A stretch of DNA of 64,000 nt from an uncultured Flavobacteriaceae bacterium (GCA_947494325.1 CANLUS010000007.1:62001-126000), one strand, 5' to 3'; positions 18,524-28,043 are shown, numbered from the stretch's first letter. Numbers and translations: made by a program. Notes: generated from the letters alone by a model not told the origin.

Positions 18524-19945
18524 TTAGCAATCAGATAAACCTACTGTAACAGCTAAACCGCCTTCTGATGTTTCTTTGTATTTGGCATGCATGTCTTTAG
18601 CCGTTTTCCACATGGTATCAACAACTTTATCTAAAGGTACTTTTACATTTTTAGGATCAGTGTCTAGTGCCAGTTCAGCAGCATGTATCGCTTTGATGGC
18701 TCCCATAGAATTACGTTCTATACATGGTATTTGTACAAGTCCGCCAATAGGATCACAAGTGAGTCCTAGATGATGTTCCATTGCAATTTCGGCTGCAATC
18801 ATTACTTGCTCAGGATCACCTCCCAACAACTCACATAGTGCCGCTGCCGCCATAGCTGAAGATACGCCAATTTCAGCTTGACAACCTCCCATTGCAGCCG
18901 AAATGGTTGCTCCTTTTTTGAAGATACTACCAATTTCTCCAGCCACTAATAAAAATTGTTTGATGTGTTTGAAATCGGCTTTGTGATTTTCAATAACCAT
19001 ATAATACATTAAAACGGCAGGAATCACCCCAGCACTTCCGTTAGTCGGCGCTGTTACGACGCGCCCCAAAGAAGCATTCACTTCATTTACGCTTAGGGCG
19101 AAACAACTTACCCATTTTAATATTTGTCTAAATTTAACTTCAGTTTTACGAATGGTTTCCAACCAAGTTGTAGGTGAGTCGTACGGTAAATTTCCTTTTA
19201 ACTTTTGATGAATGTCGAATGCTCGTCTTCGTACATTTAATCCACCAGGAAGACTCCCTTCAGTATGACAACCAATGTACATACATTCTAGCATAGTTGA
19301 CCAGATACGTTGTATTTCTATATCTATTTGTGCCGAAGTACGTAAAGATTTTTCATTTTCTAATACAACGCCTGAAATCGGTTTGTTGAGTTGATGACAA
19401 AAATCTAATAGTTCAACACTTTTTTGAATCGGGTATGGAAAGCTGTTAAAAACAGCAATATTTTTTTTAGCATTTTTTCGTTCCTCCTTCACTACAAAAC
19501 CACCGCCAATAGAATAGTAAGTGTCACTTATTTTTTTGGAACCTAAGATGGCAGTAAACGTCATGCCGTTCGCATGAAATGGTAAAAAATCTCTATTAAA
19601 TTTAATGTGCGCATCAATATCAAAGGTGAGTTCTTTTTCGTTATTTAATAAAAGAACTTGAGTTTCTTTCAATGAAGCTACGATGGTATCAATTGATGCT
19701 ACAGGTACTGTTTCAGGATCGGCTCCAGACAGTCCTAATATTACCGCTAAATCTGTTGCATGTCCTTTTCCCGTTAAGGACAAAGATCCGTAAAGGTCAA
19801 CATTTATACTCGTAATTTTGTCAAACTGATTAGTAGATTTCAGTTTGGAAATCCATCTTTCTGCCGCCCTCCAAGGACCTAGTGTATGTGAACTAGATGG
19901 GCCAACCCCAATTTTTAACATGTCGAAAATACTGATGCTTTCCAT
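18524..19945 (-). CDS. sdaA: L-serine ammonia-lyase, iron-sulfur type
   Basis: Converts L-serine to pyruvate and ammonia using a 4Fe-4S cluster. The 473-residue single chain contains both the beta-like part (GVGPSSSHTLGPW near residue 13) and the alpha-like part (TAPTNGSAGVIPAV). Cluster cysteine candidates lie in GGCQAEIG and in CDPIGG/IPCIERN. The length is that of the one-chain bacterial enzyme. It is monocistronic and convergent with the SanA-like gene. Confidence 0.95.
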   Translation of the reverse strand: MESISIFDMLKIGVGPSSSHTLGPWRAAERWISKLKSTNQFDKITSINVDLYGSLSLTGKGHATDLAVILGLSGADPETVPVASIDTIVASLKETQVLLLNNEKELTFDIDAHIKFNRDFLPFHANGMTFTAILGSKKISDTYYSIGGGFVVKEERKNAKKNIAVFNSFPYPIQKSVELLDFCHQLNKPISGVVLENEKSLRTSAQIDIEIQRIWSTMLECMYIGCHTEGSLPGGLNVRRRAFDIHQKLKGNLPYDSPTTWLETIRKTEVKFRQILKWVSCFALSVNEVNASLGRVVTAPTNGSAGVIPAVLMYYMVIENHKADFKHIKQFLLVAGEIGSIFKKGATISAAMGGCQAEIGVSSAMAAAALCELLGGDPEQVMIAAEIAMEHHLGLTCDPIGGLVQIPCIERNSMGAIKAIHAAELALDTDPKNVKVPLDKVVDTMWKTAKDMHAKYKETSEGGLAVTVGLSDC

Positions 19946-20031
19946 TACAAACTAAAATTTTGGCTAATGTAAGTAATCGTAAATTTTTTAGAGGTCTCAA
20001 AAGAAGAAATTTTCTATGAAAAGTATAGGAG

Positions 20032-20631
20032 TTATTGTATTATTTCTGGATATATTTTTTGGAGTTCAGTTTCTGAAATGGAAATCATATTTACATCTAA
20101 TGAAATTGGTGTTAACGGAGCATCTAAAGAGTCACGTTTTGCATGAACTATCGAATCTATAATATCCATCCCTTTTATGACTTTACCGAAAATGGTATAA
20201 TCACCATCTAAACGATGAAGTCCCTCCTTATTTTGTACTATATAAAATTGACATCTTGCCGATAACTTTTTCGCATTACCATCTCGTCCTGCTCCCAAAG
20301 CACCATACGTATGTAATAGTTTATCATTAAACTCTGGCTCTAATAAATATTCAGGATCATTAAAGCCTTCCGGTGTATCTGGACAGCCACCTTGTGCTAC
20401 AAAATCTGGAATGACTCTATTAAAGGTTAAAGAATCCCAATAACCCCTGTTTGCGAGTTCGATAAAACTAGCTTTATGTTTTGGAGTTTCATCATGCAGC
20501 CAAACTAAAATTTCTCCATTAGGTGTGATAATCTGCCCAATATCATGTGTTTTTTCTTTAGAACAAGAAATACTAAGAAAAAGAAACATACTAATAAAAA
20601 AGATATATCTATAGTTTTTTATGAAGGACAT
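20032..20631 (-). CDS. Cyclophilin-type peptidyl-prolyl isomerase, lipoprotein
   Basis: I choose the start at 20631 (MSFIKNYRY) because this puts the hydrophobic stretch at the N terminus and Cys23 in a lipobox (SISC); an in-frame ATG 57 bp upstream would add a basic tail with no export role. The mature part is a cyclophilin domain, with FNRVIPDFVAQGG, LGAGRDGNAKKLSARCQFYI and the late YTIFGKVIKGMDIID. It would speed proline isomerisation in the periplasm. The dnaK gene is divergent from it. Confidence 0.88.
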   Translation of the reverse strand: MSFIKNYRYIFFISMFLFLSISCSKEKTHDIGQIITPNGEILVWLHDETPKHKASFIELANRGYWDSLTFNRVIPDFVAQGGCPDTPEGFNDPEYLLEPEFNDKLLHTYGALGAGRDGNAKKLSARCQFYIVQNKEGLHRLDGDYTIFGKVIKGMDIIDSIVHAKRDSLDAPLTPISLDVNMISISETELQKIYPEIIQ

Positions 20632-20761
20632 TGATTCGAATTTAAAATTGGTTCTTACGAAGTTAACCGAAATTAAAGTATCAATCAAGTTTTGTTAGCT
20701 ATTAAAAGCTTGTTAAAATAGTTTAAACCTGTCTTTAGATAATAAGAATAGTACTGTTTTT

Positions 20762-20798
20762 CTGCCACTCTGTCATTTTTTGGTACACTTTTCTGTCA
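20762..20798 (+). repeat. Three CTGYCA boxes upstream of dnaK
   Basis: CTGCCA (20762-20767), CTGTCA (20770-20775) and CTGTCA (20793-20798) occur on the plus strand within 37 bp. They sit about 20-55 bp upstream of a -24/-12-like site, where an activator would bind. The role is inferred. Confidence 0.4.
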
Positions 20799-20818
20799 AA
20801 ATACAAGAAAAGTAGCAA

Positions 20819-20833
20819 TGGCATAATGATTGA
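20819..20833 (+). promoter_or_regulatory. Sigma-54-like -24/-12 site before dnaK
   Basis: TGGCATAATGATTGA places GG (20820-20821) 12 bases before the G of TTG (20832), as in TGGCAC-N5-TTGC sites. The final C of the -12 element is A here. The ATG is 51 bp downstream. Confidence 0.45.
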
Positions 20834-20883
20834 CTATTTGAGAGTATAATAAAAACGAACAAAAATTAAATTAACTATATATT

Positions 20884-22797
20884 ATGAGTAAAATAATAGG
20901 AATAGATTTAGGAACAACTAACTCATGTGTTTCTGTAATGGAAGGTAATGAACCTGTTGTAATCCCAAATGCTGAAGGTAAAAGAACAACACCTTCTATT
21001 GTTGCTTTTGTTGAAGGTGGTGAGCGTAAGGTTGGTGACCCTGCAAAACGTCAGGCAGTAACTAATCCTACCAAAACTGTGTATTCTATCAAGCGTTTTA
21101 TGGGTAATAAGTATTCTGAATCTAAAAAAGAGGCAGAACGTGTACCGTATAAAGTGGTAAAAGGAGATAATGATACGCCAAGAGTTGACATAGACGGAAG
21201 AATGTATACCCCGCAAGAGATTTCTGCGATGGTGTTACAAAAAATGAAAAAAACAGCCGAAGACTATTTAGGCACTACGGTATCTGAAGCGGTTGTAACG
21301 GTACCTGCGTATTTTAATGATGCACAGCGTCAGGCTACGAAAGAGGCTGGTGAAATTGCTGGTTTAAAGGTAAGTCGTATTATCAATGAACCTACTGCTG
21401 CTGCTTTAGCATATGGTTTAGACAAATCGGGAGCTGACAAGAAAATAGCAGTGTACGATTTAGGTGGTGGTACTTTTGATATCTCAATCTTAGAAATTGG
21501 TGATGGCGTATTTGAAGTGTTATCAACGAATGGAGATACGCATTTAGGTGGTGATGATTTTGATCAAGTAATCATCGATTGGTTAGCAGAAGAGTTTAAG
21601 AAAGATGAAAACATGGACCTTCGTAAAGATCCAATGGCCTTACAACGTTTAAAAGAAGCTGCTGAAAAAGCGAAGATTGAATTATCATCTTCTACACAAA
21701 CTGAAATTAACTTGCCGTATGTTACCGCTACTGCTAGTGGACCAAAGCACTTAGTACGTTCATTGACCAGAGCTGCTTTTGAAAAATTAGCGGATAATTT
21801 AGTAAAGCGTTCAATGACACCTGTAGCTAAAGCATTGAAAGATGCCGATTTATCTACATCTGAAATTGATGAGGTTATTTTAGTAGGTGGTTCTACAAGA
21901 ATCCCAAGAATTCAAGAAGAAGTAAAGAAGTTTTTCGGAAAAGATCCGCATAAAGGTGTAAATCCTGATGAAGTAGTTGCCGTGGGTGCTGCAATTCAAG
22001 GTGGTGTATTGACTGGAGATGTAAAAGATGTATTGTTATTAGATGTAACACCATTAGCCTTAGGAATTGAGACAATGGGTAATGTAATGACAAAGTTGAT
22101 TGAAGCGAATACTACAATTCCAACGAAGAAATCGCAAGTATTCTCGACAGCTGCTGATAACCAACCATCTGTAGAAATTCATGTATTGCAAGGAGAGCGT
22201 GCAATGGCCGCCGATAATAAAACAATTGGTCGTTTTCATTTAGATGGAATTCCACCAGCACAAAGAGGTGTGCCTCAGATTGAAGTGACATTTGATATCG
22301 ATGCCAATGGTATAATCAATGTGTCTGCAAAAGATAAAGGTACTGGAAAAGAGCATAACATTCGTATTGAAGCTTCTTCTGGATTAACAGATGAAGAAAT
22401 TCAAAAAATGAAAGCTGATGCTGAAGCAAACGCTGAAGCGGATAAAGCGGCGAAAGAAACTGCTGATAAGATCAATGGAGCTGATGGTATGATTTTTCAA
22501 ACAGAAAAACAACTAAGCGAATTTGGTGATAAATTATCTGCAGATAAAAAAGAACCTATTGAAGCTGCATTGACAGAACTAAAAGCTGCACATGAATCGA
22601 AAGATCTGGCGCAAATTGATGCTGCGATGGAGAAGATCAATGAAGCTTGGAAAGTAGCATCTGAAGAAATGTATAAAGCAGAACAAGAAGCACAACAAGG
22701 TGCTGGCGGTGCTCCTGGGGCTGATGCTGGAGCGCAAGGTGCTGCAGAAGGTGACGATGTACAGGATGTAGACTTCGAAGAAGTAAAAGAAGAATAA
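20884..22797 (+). CDS. dnaK: Molecular chaperone DnaK
   Basis: Hsp70 chaperone, 637 residues. The ATPase domain shows [12 protein letters not shown] at the N terminus, [17 protein letters not shown], the [13 protein letters not shown] loop and [11 protein letters not shown]. The substrate domain begins near residue 385 ([15 protein letters not shown]). The Gly/Ala-rich tail ends in the acidic [10 protein letters not shown] motif. It is monocistronic: dnaJ and grpE are not adjacent. A terminator lies just after it, and an unusual upstream region with CTGYCA boxes and a -24/-12-like site lies before it. Confidence 0.99.
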   Translation: MSKIIGIDLGTTNSCVSVMEGNEPVVIPNAEGKRTTPSIVAFVEGGERKVGDPAKRQAVTNPTKTVYSIKRFMGNKYSESKKEAERVPYKVVKGDNDTPRVDIDGRMYTPQEISAMVLQKMKKTAEDYLGTTVSEAVVTVPAYFNDAQRQATKEAGEIAGLKVSRIINEPTAAALAYGLDKSGADKKIAVYDLGGGTFDISILEIGDGVFEVLSTNGDTHLGGDDFDQVIIDWLAEEFKKDENMDLRKDPMALQRLKEAAEKAKIELSSSTQTEINLPYVTATASGPKHLVRSLTRAAFEKLADNLVKRSMTPVAKALKDADLSTSEIDEVILVGGSTRIPRIQEEVKKFFGKDPHKGVNPDEVVAVGAAIQGGVLTGDVKDVLLLDVTPLALGIETMGNVMTKLIEANTTIPTKKSQVFSTAADNQPSVEIHVLQGERAMAADNKTIGRFHLDGIPPAQRGVPQIEVTFDIDANGIINVSAKDKGTGKEHNIRIEASSGLTDEEIQKMKADAEANAEADKAAKETADKINGADGMIFQTEKQLSEFGDKLSADKKEPIEAALTELKAAHESKDLAQIDAAMEKINEAWKVASEEMYKAEQEAQQGAGGAPGADAGAQGAAEGDDVQDVDFEEVKEE

Positions 22798-22820
22798 TAG
22801 TAAGATTTCCCTTTTTTGAA

Positions 22821-22860
22821 CCCACTCAATGCTAGGCTTTTAGCGGTGAGTGGGTTTTTA
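22821..22860 (+). terminator. Terminator of dnaK
   Basis: CCCACTCA (22821-22828) pairs perfectly with TGAGTGGG (22846-22853), followed by a T-rich tract. Confidence 0.85.
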
Positions 22861-22927
22861 TTTTGAAGTAATTTCTTTAGAAATACTTAAGAAATGGAAC
22901 TTAAATTTACTTTTAAATATTGAAAGT

Positions 22928-23362
22928 ATGTTTCAATTTTTTTCAAAGAAAAGATATATCATCATCAACTGTCTTACTGATGAAGTTTTAATTGATGGAA
23001 GTACATTAGAATTTCCAACTAATTATCATACCCTGATCGAAACATTCGGCAAACCAAATCGCGAATTACAAAGAGATAAAAGTTATATGTTTTGGGATTC
23101 TCTTGGTATTATTTGTGCCTACAACAACCCCGATGAGATTTTGTCGGTTAATTTTTATCAGAATAATACGATTAAAAGTGAGTACAACACCAAGCAACAA
23201 TTTACCGGAGGATTATTTTTTAATTCAAAAAATATCACAAACAATGAGTTTAGTAAAATTTCTTTAGGAAAAGTTGCAATTCATAGATTAGGGAGCGAAA
23301 GTGAAACGCGTTTCGGTTTTAGCTTGGGGGTGAATAATAATTTTATCACCAAAATGGGATGA
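22928..23362 (+). CDS. Hypothetical protein after dnaK
   Basis: About 144 residues, unrecognised beyond a weak resemblance to small flavobacterial proteins with the DGSTLEFP / LIETFGKPNRE pattern. I start it at 22928 (MFQFFSKKRYIIIN), because the upstream ATG at 22850 lies inside the dnaK terminator. There is no signal peptide. The sequence alternates beta strands (KRYIIINCL, SYMFWDSLGIICAYNN, EILSVNFYQ) and has no catalytic motif I know. It is a single gene with no close partner. Confidence 0.6.
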   Translation: MFQFFSKKRYIIINCLTDEVLIDGSTLEFPTNYHTLIETFGKPNRELQRDKSYMFWDSLGIICAYNNPDEILSVNFYQNNTIKSEYNTKQQFTGGLFFNSKNITNNEFSKISLGKVAIHRLGSESETRFGFSLGVNNNFITKMG

Positions 23363-23514
23363 GTCAGTTTATTTAGAATTTCAGTTTAAAATTAAAACTG
23401 TTAGACTTTACTATTGAGAATGGAGCATATTTCAATTGAAGTTTTTAATACTTTTCTAAATATTCCTTTCTTACAAAAATACTATCTTTAACTTCCAATA
23501 ATTAAAAGATTAAA

Positions 23515-24492
23515 ATGAAAAGAATCCTGTACTTTCTTCTGGTTGCGGCTTTAATGGTATGCTGTAAGCAAGCTGTTTCTGAGGATAATACTATTTCGGT
23601 AGATAGAGAACTTCTATTAAATAATTTGAAAACCTTATCTAGTGATGATTTTGAAGGTAGAGGTTTTGGAACACCAGGCAATTATAAAGCACAGCAACAT
23701 ATCGCCAATCAATTTATGAAATTAGGCATTGATCGTGCGCTGGATAGTAGTTATATTCAGGAATTTTCTCATACCATTTCTGGTAAACGTAGATTACGAA
23801 TGTTTCCATTAGATACGAATGCATTGGACATGTCGAAAATTCCAGATACGACTCTAATTGGTGGGAATGTTCTTGCCCGTATCAATGGACAAACAGATAA
23901 GGTAATTGTCATTACAGGACATTTAGATCATCTTGGTATTAGAGACGGTCAAATTTATAATGGTGCCGATGATGATGCCTCAGGGACGGTGGCCTTATTT
24001 GCAATTGCAAATTATTTTAAAGATAAATCTCCGAGACATACGCTTGTTTTTGCAGCTGTAGATGCCGAAGAAATTGGTTCTCCTGGATGTTCTTATTTAG
24101 TTGATAATTTTCCTGGAGGGTTGGATAAAGTAGTGCTAAATGTAAATATGGATATGATTGCACATAATGACTCATTAGAATTATATGCTTCAGGATTGTA
24201 TCATTATCCTCAATTGAAAAAACCATTAATCGATATTAAGTCACCGATCAATTTATTATTCGGTCATGATGATCCGAATAACAAAGAATTAGATGATTGG
24301 ACATTTTCATCAGACCATAGAATTTTTCATAACAAAGGAATTCCGTTTATATATTTTGGTGTAGAAGATCATAAAGATTATCATGCTCCTACTGATACCT
24401 TCGAAAATATCAATAAAGATTTTTACATCGAAGCCGTTACCTTAATTACACAAGCTATCGAGAATTATGATAAGTACTTAGTGACTGAATAA
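23515..24492 (+). CDS. M28-family zinc aminopeptidase, lipoprotein
   Basis: The 325-residue protein has a lipoprotein signal with the Cys pair at 16-17. The M28 di-zinc site is complete in order: ITGHLDHLG (His), YNGADDDASG (bridging Asp), VDAEEIGSPG (catalytic Glu-Glu), VNVNMDMIAHN (Asp) and KDYHAPTDT (His). It should release N-terminal amino acids from peptides at the cell surface or in the periplasm. A near-consensus TATCTTTA element at about 23483 may be its promoter. It is convergent with the first CAP gene, with 1 bp between them. Confidence 0.92.
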   Translation: MKRILYFLLVAALMVCCKQAVSEDNTISVDRELLLNNLKTLSSDDFEGRGFGTPGNYKAQQHIANQFMKLGIDRALDSSYIQEFSHTISGKRRLRMFPLDTNALDMSKIPDTTLIGGNVLARINGQTDKVIVITGHLDHLGIRDGQIYNGADDDASGTVALFAIANYFKDKSPRHTLVFAAVDAEEIGSPGCSYLVDNFPGGLDKVVLNVNMDMIAHNDSLELYASGLYHYPQLKKPLIDIKSPINLLFGHDDPNNKELDDWTFSSDHRIFHNKGIPFIYFGVEDHKDYHAPTDTFENINKDFYIEAVTLITQAIENYDKYLVTE

Positions 24493-24493
24493 T

Positions 24494-24973
24494 TTAACGA
24501 TAAAACAATTGCGTAAAATAATATCTTCCATTAGCATCTTTAATGGCAGAAATACCGATATGAGTAAAGTTACCTTCAATGTTGTCTTTATGGCCTTGAC
24601 TGTTTAACCAACCTTCCATAACACTTTGAGCAGTAGGATATCCAGCAGCGACATTTTCTCCTGCTCCTTTAGCATTTACCATTTCCTGTAATTCTTCAAA
24701 GCGCGCATTAAAATTATCATGACTGATCTTGCTTTTTGAAATCATATAATCCGTATGATCTTTCGCGATATCATCAGCAATTGAATTTGGTTTTAGGGTA
24801 GATTTTCCAACATTTTCACGATGTTGATTCACCAGTTGCAATATTTCTTGGGAAATCGATGAGACTGTTGGGTCTGTATTTTGTTCGTCGATTAAGATGT
24901 TGCTATTATCTTGCGAACAAGAAGCAAGAATTAAAAATAAGGGGAGTATCCAGAATTTGATCTTTTTACTCAT
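24494..24973 (-). CDS. CAP-domain lipoprotein, intact CAP residues
   Basis: This 159-residue protein has a lipobox Cys19 (ILASC) and a CAP (SCP/PR-1) domain. The usual CAP cavity residues are visible: His85 in ISHDNF, Glu106 in GAGENVAAG and His128 in SQGHKDNI, followed by FTHIGIS. Bacterial CAP proteins are secreted, often small and of uncertain enzymatic role; peptidase and lipid-binding activities are described for relatives. A second, altered copy lies at 26452-26916 beyond the membrane protein. Confidence 0.9.
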   Translation of the reverse strand: MSKKIKFWILPLFLILASCSQDNSNILIDEQNTDPTVSSISQEILQLVNQHRENVGKSTLKPNSIADDIAKDHTDYMISKSKISHDNFNARFEELQEMVNAKGAGENVAAGYPTAQSVMEGWLNSQGHKDNIEGNFTHIGISAIKDANGRYYFTQLFYR

Positions 24974-25110
24974 AAAATGGTTTTAGTATATAACCAATAA
25001 AAAAGGGTTTTAGTATAGTGTCATTTAATAAAAATGTTTAAAACTCAATTCTTGTGAAGTTAAAATACTACGATTATGTACTATTTTAGTTTCACCTAAC
25101 CTTACATCTT

Positions 25111-26397
25111 ATGAGTGAGAAAAAACCAAAATGGTTACAGGCTTTAGAAGCACAATCATGGCAGGCTGAATTAATAGCTTCGGGTTTGGCGATTTATGGT
25201 TCATTATCATTAGGAAATTACTTAGATTACTTTTCTGACTGGGCTGTTTTACGTTTCGACGAGCGTACCTTAAATATTTTGGTCTATATGTTCCTTTATA
25301 TTTATGCCGCACATGCCATATTAGTGATTAGCTTTATTACGCATTTAGTGTTGCGAATTTTATGGGCAGGTATTTTAGGTTTGAGTTCTGTATTCCCAAA
25401 AGGAGTTAATACGGAAACGAATGTATATCCCGACTTTTTTAAAGAAAAATTGAAAAGAGATTATCCAGATTTGTCTAAATATTCTCTTGAATTAGATAGA
25501 ATGTGTAGCTTGATATTTTCTATTCTTTGTGCCATGGTCATCGTCTTAATAAATATCTCGCTGTGGATACTTATTTATTTACTTCTTAGCTTTTTATTAT
25601 TGAAATTTTTACCAGTTTCAGTTGTTAATGCCATTGGATATGCATTCATTGGACTCTATTTTTTAATAGCTCTTATTGGTGGATTAATGACGCAAGGAAA
25701 GTTTAAAAATGCCAACATTTCAAAGAAATACGGATATGAACTTGTTATGAGTATGAGTAAATTTATTTATCTCATCGGTAATAAGTCGTTTAATTATATA
25801 ACGCAAACGATTCGAAGTAATACAACCTCCAAGTCGTTTTTTGTTGGAATGTTCGCTCTTCTTATTGTGAGCATGTTTTTTGCCTTTCCTAGATTTGTGA
25901 GTACTGTCGAAGTTTATAAACCTATAAGTTTTGCTAATGGAAGTCCTATGCCATCATATAGCGTTAAAGACAATTACAAAGATCAAATCACCAGAGATTT
26001 TGTCTTGGAACCTTTTATTCAAAGCGAACTCATTAGAGATGATTTCTTACAATTATACCTTCCGAAATTCAAAAGAGAGCAGCCAATTATGGATAGTTTA
26101 TGTGAAGTATATGAATGGAATGATGACATTTCTAAGGATAAGAATAGGATATTGAGGGCGTCTGCAAGAAGGGCGTGTGCATCTATTTACTATACTTTAT
26201 CGATTGATGATCAAGAGTTGAGTAATTTAAAATATTATTATAAAAACGAATTTCACAACAACAGAGGTGGCTATGAGGTGTTCATTCCAATAGACAGTAT
26301 TTCTGTTGGTCGTCATGTGCTCAAAATTCAATCGAAGTATAGGGCAGAAGACGAGACGCAATACATCAGAAATATTCCTTTTTATAAAACAAAATAA
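25111..26397 (+). CDS. Multi-pass membrane protein of unknown function
   Basis: I do not recognise the 428-residue product. Four to five hydrophobic segments are visible: roughly 55-85, 130-165, 170-195 and 243-262, with a weaker one near 22-40. After the last helix comes a soluble C-terminal part of about 165 residues, with Arg/Asp-rich helices and ending in strands (GYEVFIPIDSISVGRHVLKI). The orientation suggests the tail is extracytoplasmic, but that is not certain. It is flanked by two CAP paralogues on the opposite strand and ends in a perfect inverted repeat shared with the second. Confidence 0.7.
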   Translation: MSEKKPKWLQALEAQSWQAELIASGLAIYGSLSLGNYLDYFSDWAVLRFDERTLNILVYMFLYIYAAHAILVISFITHLVLRILWAGILGLSSVFPKGVNTETNVYPDFFKEKLKRDYPDLSKYSLELDRMCSLIFSILCAMVIVLINISLWILIYLLLSFLLLKFLPVSVVNAIGYAFIGLYFLIALIGGLMTQGKFKNANISKKYGYELVMSMSKFIYLIGNKSFNYITQTIRSNTTSKSFFVGMFALLIVSMFFAFPRFVSTVEVYKPISFANGSPMPSYSVKDNYKDQITRDFVLEPFIQSELIRDDFLQLYLPKFKREQPIMDSLCEVYEWNDDISKDKNRILRASARRACASIYYTLSIDDQELSNLKYYYKNEFHNNRGGYEVFIPIDSISVGRHVLKIQSKYRAEDETQYIRNIPFYKTK

Positions 26398-26437
26398 TCC
26401 TTTCAAACCGTGGTTAACAGGTTGAAAGGATTATTTT
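26391..26437. terminator. Bidirectional terminator with a perfect 16-bp stem
   Basis: AAAATAATCCTTTCAA (26391-26406) is the exact complement of TTGAAAGGATTATTTT (26422-26437). The left arm includes the stop codon of the membrane protein. It would serve both convergent genes. Confidence 0.8.
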
Positions 26438-26451
26438 AGTTATTACAGTTT

Positions 26452-26916
26452 TTATTTTGTGTAAAAAATTTGCACGTAGAAATATCTACCTTCTGCATCT
26501 TTTTTCACAGCAATCCCTGTATGAGTGAAATCACCTTCGACATTAGATTTTAACCATGCTCTACTTAAATAAGCATTCATAGCTTTTTCTGCACTAACAT
26601 CAACACCAACGTTTTCGCTAATGTCTTCTGCATTTTCTTTTGCTTCAAGCACTTCCCATCTGTTTTCAAAATTATCGCCGGTAACAGCTTTTTTTGAAAC
26701 CATGTAGTTTGCATGCTCGGCCGCTAATTTATCTGCAGTGGCATTTCTAATTAATAAAGGTTTTCCGATATTTTGACGATGATCATTTACCAAAGATATG
26801 AGCTGATTGGTAGTAGTCGCTTCGTCAACAGAACTTGTGTTGTTTAGGTCATTGCTTGACCATGATAATAACATTAATACTAAGGGGAGCATCCAGAAAT
26901 ATATCTTTTTACTCAT
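26452..26916 (-). CDS. Degenerate CAP-domain paralogue
   Basis: The 154-residue protein aligns along its whole length with the CAP lipoprotein at 24494-24973 (shared MSKKI.FW.LPL, NVGK/NIGK, EG.FTH.GI). Three key positions differ: the lipobox cysteine is Trp19 (codon TGG), His85 is Gly80 and His128 is Leu122; the Glu is kept (E101). It probably lacks lipidation and any His-dependent CAP chemistry, yet the frame is intact, so it is not simply decayed. The hydrophobic N terminus may still anchor or export it. Confidence 0.82.
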   Translation of the reverse strand: MSKKIYFWMLPLVLMLLSWSSNDLNNTSSVDEATTTNQLISLVNDHRQNIGKPLLIRNATADKLAAEHANYMVSKKAVTGDNFENRWEVLEAKENAEDISENVGVDVSAEKAMNAYLSRAWLKSNVEGDFTHTGIAVKKDAEGRYFYVQIFYTK

Positions 26917-26991
26917 GATAAAATGTTTTTATGTACATTCTATAACTGAAAAAAGACCGATTTAGTATATATGAAATGAAATTGTTAATAA

Positions 26992-28011
26992 CTATGCCTC
27001 TATAAAGGCTAGTTTTTTCGCAGATTTGGATGATGTTTTTCCTTCCAAGTTTGCAATAAATTGGAAAGCTCTTTCCTCCATCCACCAATGTTTTTCAAAA
27101 AAATTACGCACAAAACCACAATGTCCGCCATATCGAGTGATCTCTAAATACAGGTGCTCATTATTTTGAGCTTCTTTTTTAGGGTAACAATTATCTGAGA
27201 TAAAAGTGTCGTCGTGAGAAGCAATAATCAATGAAGGCACATTAATATTGGGTAGGTGAGGTTTGCAACTGCTTAATTTCCAGTATTCTTCTACCGTTTT
27301 AAAACCGTTCGCCGGAGCCGTAAAATGAGTGTCAAAATAGACAAAATTACCTGACATAAAGAAACCTTTGTAATCTTGAAGTGCTTCAGGAAATTGCTTC
27401 TTTTTTTGATTAGCCTTGTAATTTAAAGTAAGCATAAACCACTTTATGTAGTGCCAATTATACCACTTGTTAAGTCGCTCGTTACTTTTTTTAATATCCA
27501 TTGGTACGGAGAAAGAAACAGAACCTTTGATCTGTTTTGGGAGTGATTCACCTTCTTCGCCTATATATTTTAGCGCCAAGTTTCCTCCTAGGCTATACCC
27601 AAGAATGACAATTTCATCATAATTATAGATTGATAAAATATGGTTTACAGTAAACTTTACGTCCTCCGTAGCACCCATATGATACCCTTGTAGCAAACGA
27701 TTAGGTTCTCCACTACAACCGCGATAATTCATACAAACAGCATCCCAACCTTGTTTATTAGAATAGCGAATAGCAGCTCTGGAGTATAAACTTGTCGATT
27801 TGCCTTCCAATCCAGCTAAAATTAATACCAATTTTTTACTGCCTGTTTTTTTCCAATCTAAATCTAAAAAATCTCCTTCTGCATTTTCAATGCGTTCTCT
27901 TGTAAACTTTACACGCGGTACCCATCGTACCAATGATGCATATATGGTATTTAAATGTGCGTTTTTGAACGCTCTATTTTTAATTTTAAAAGTATCTTCT
28001 AGTATTGGCAC
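26992..28011 (-). CDS. YheT-type alpha/beta hydrolase
   Basis: I take the GTG at 28009-28011 as the start (PILEDTFKIKNRAFKN), giving about 339 residues. The longer TTG start at 28038 overlaps a TAGATTTG -7 element and is unlikely. The protein belongs to the YheT/ABHD1 group: a lid-type N-terminal part, nucleophile Ser in GYSLGGNLALKY, the Asp near ASHDDTF and a final His in RYGGHCGFV. The substrate is unknown; relatives act as esterases. It is divergent from the glycosyltransferase gene. Confidence 0.85.
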   Translation of the reverse strand: MPILEDTFKIKNRAFKNAHLNTIYASLVRWVPRVKFTRERIENAEGDFLDLDWKKTGSKKLVLILAGLEGKSTSLYSRAAIRYSNKQGWDAVCMNYRGCSGEPNRLLQGYHMGATEDVKFTVNHILSIYNYDEIVILGYSLGGNLALKYIGEEGESLPKQIKGSVSFSVPMDIKKSNERLNKWYNWHYIKWFMLTLNYKANQKKKQFPEALQDYKGFFMSGNFVYFDTHFTAPANGFKTVEEYWKLSSCKPHLPNINVPSLIIASHDDTFISDNCYPKKEAQNNEHLYLEITRYGGHCGFVRNFFEKHWWMEERAFQFIANLEGKTSSKSAKKLAFIEA

Positions 28012-28035
28012 CTGCTTTCTTCGTAAAATAAGCTG

Positions 28036-28043
28036 CAAATCTA
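28036..28043 (-). promoter_or_regulatory. Putative -7 element for the YheT gene
   Basis: Minus-strand TAGATTTG matches TAnnTTTG, 24 bp upstream of the GTG start. Its position is the main reason to reject the longer TTG start. Confidence 0.45.

Noticed and set aside
20780-20795. TTGGTACACTTTTCTG upstream of dnaK as a second -24/-12 site
   Set aside because: The distance between GG and the next TG is 13, not 12, and the -12 element lacks TTGC; one CTGTCA box explains part of it better.
22850-22927. Earlier ATG for the gene after dnaK
   Set aside because: It overlaps the dnaK terminator hairpin, so the transcript would probably not include it; 22928 is preferred.
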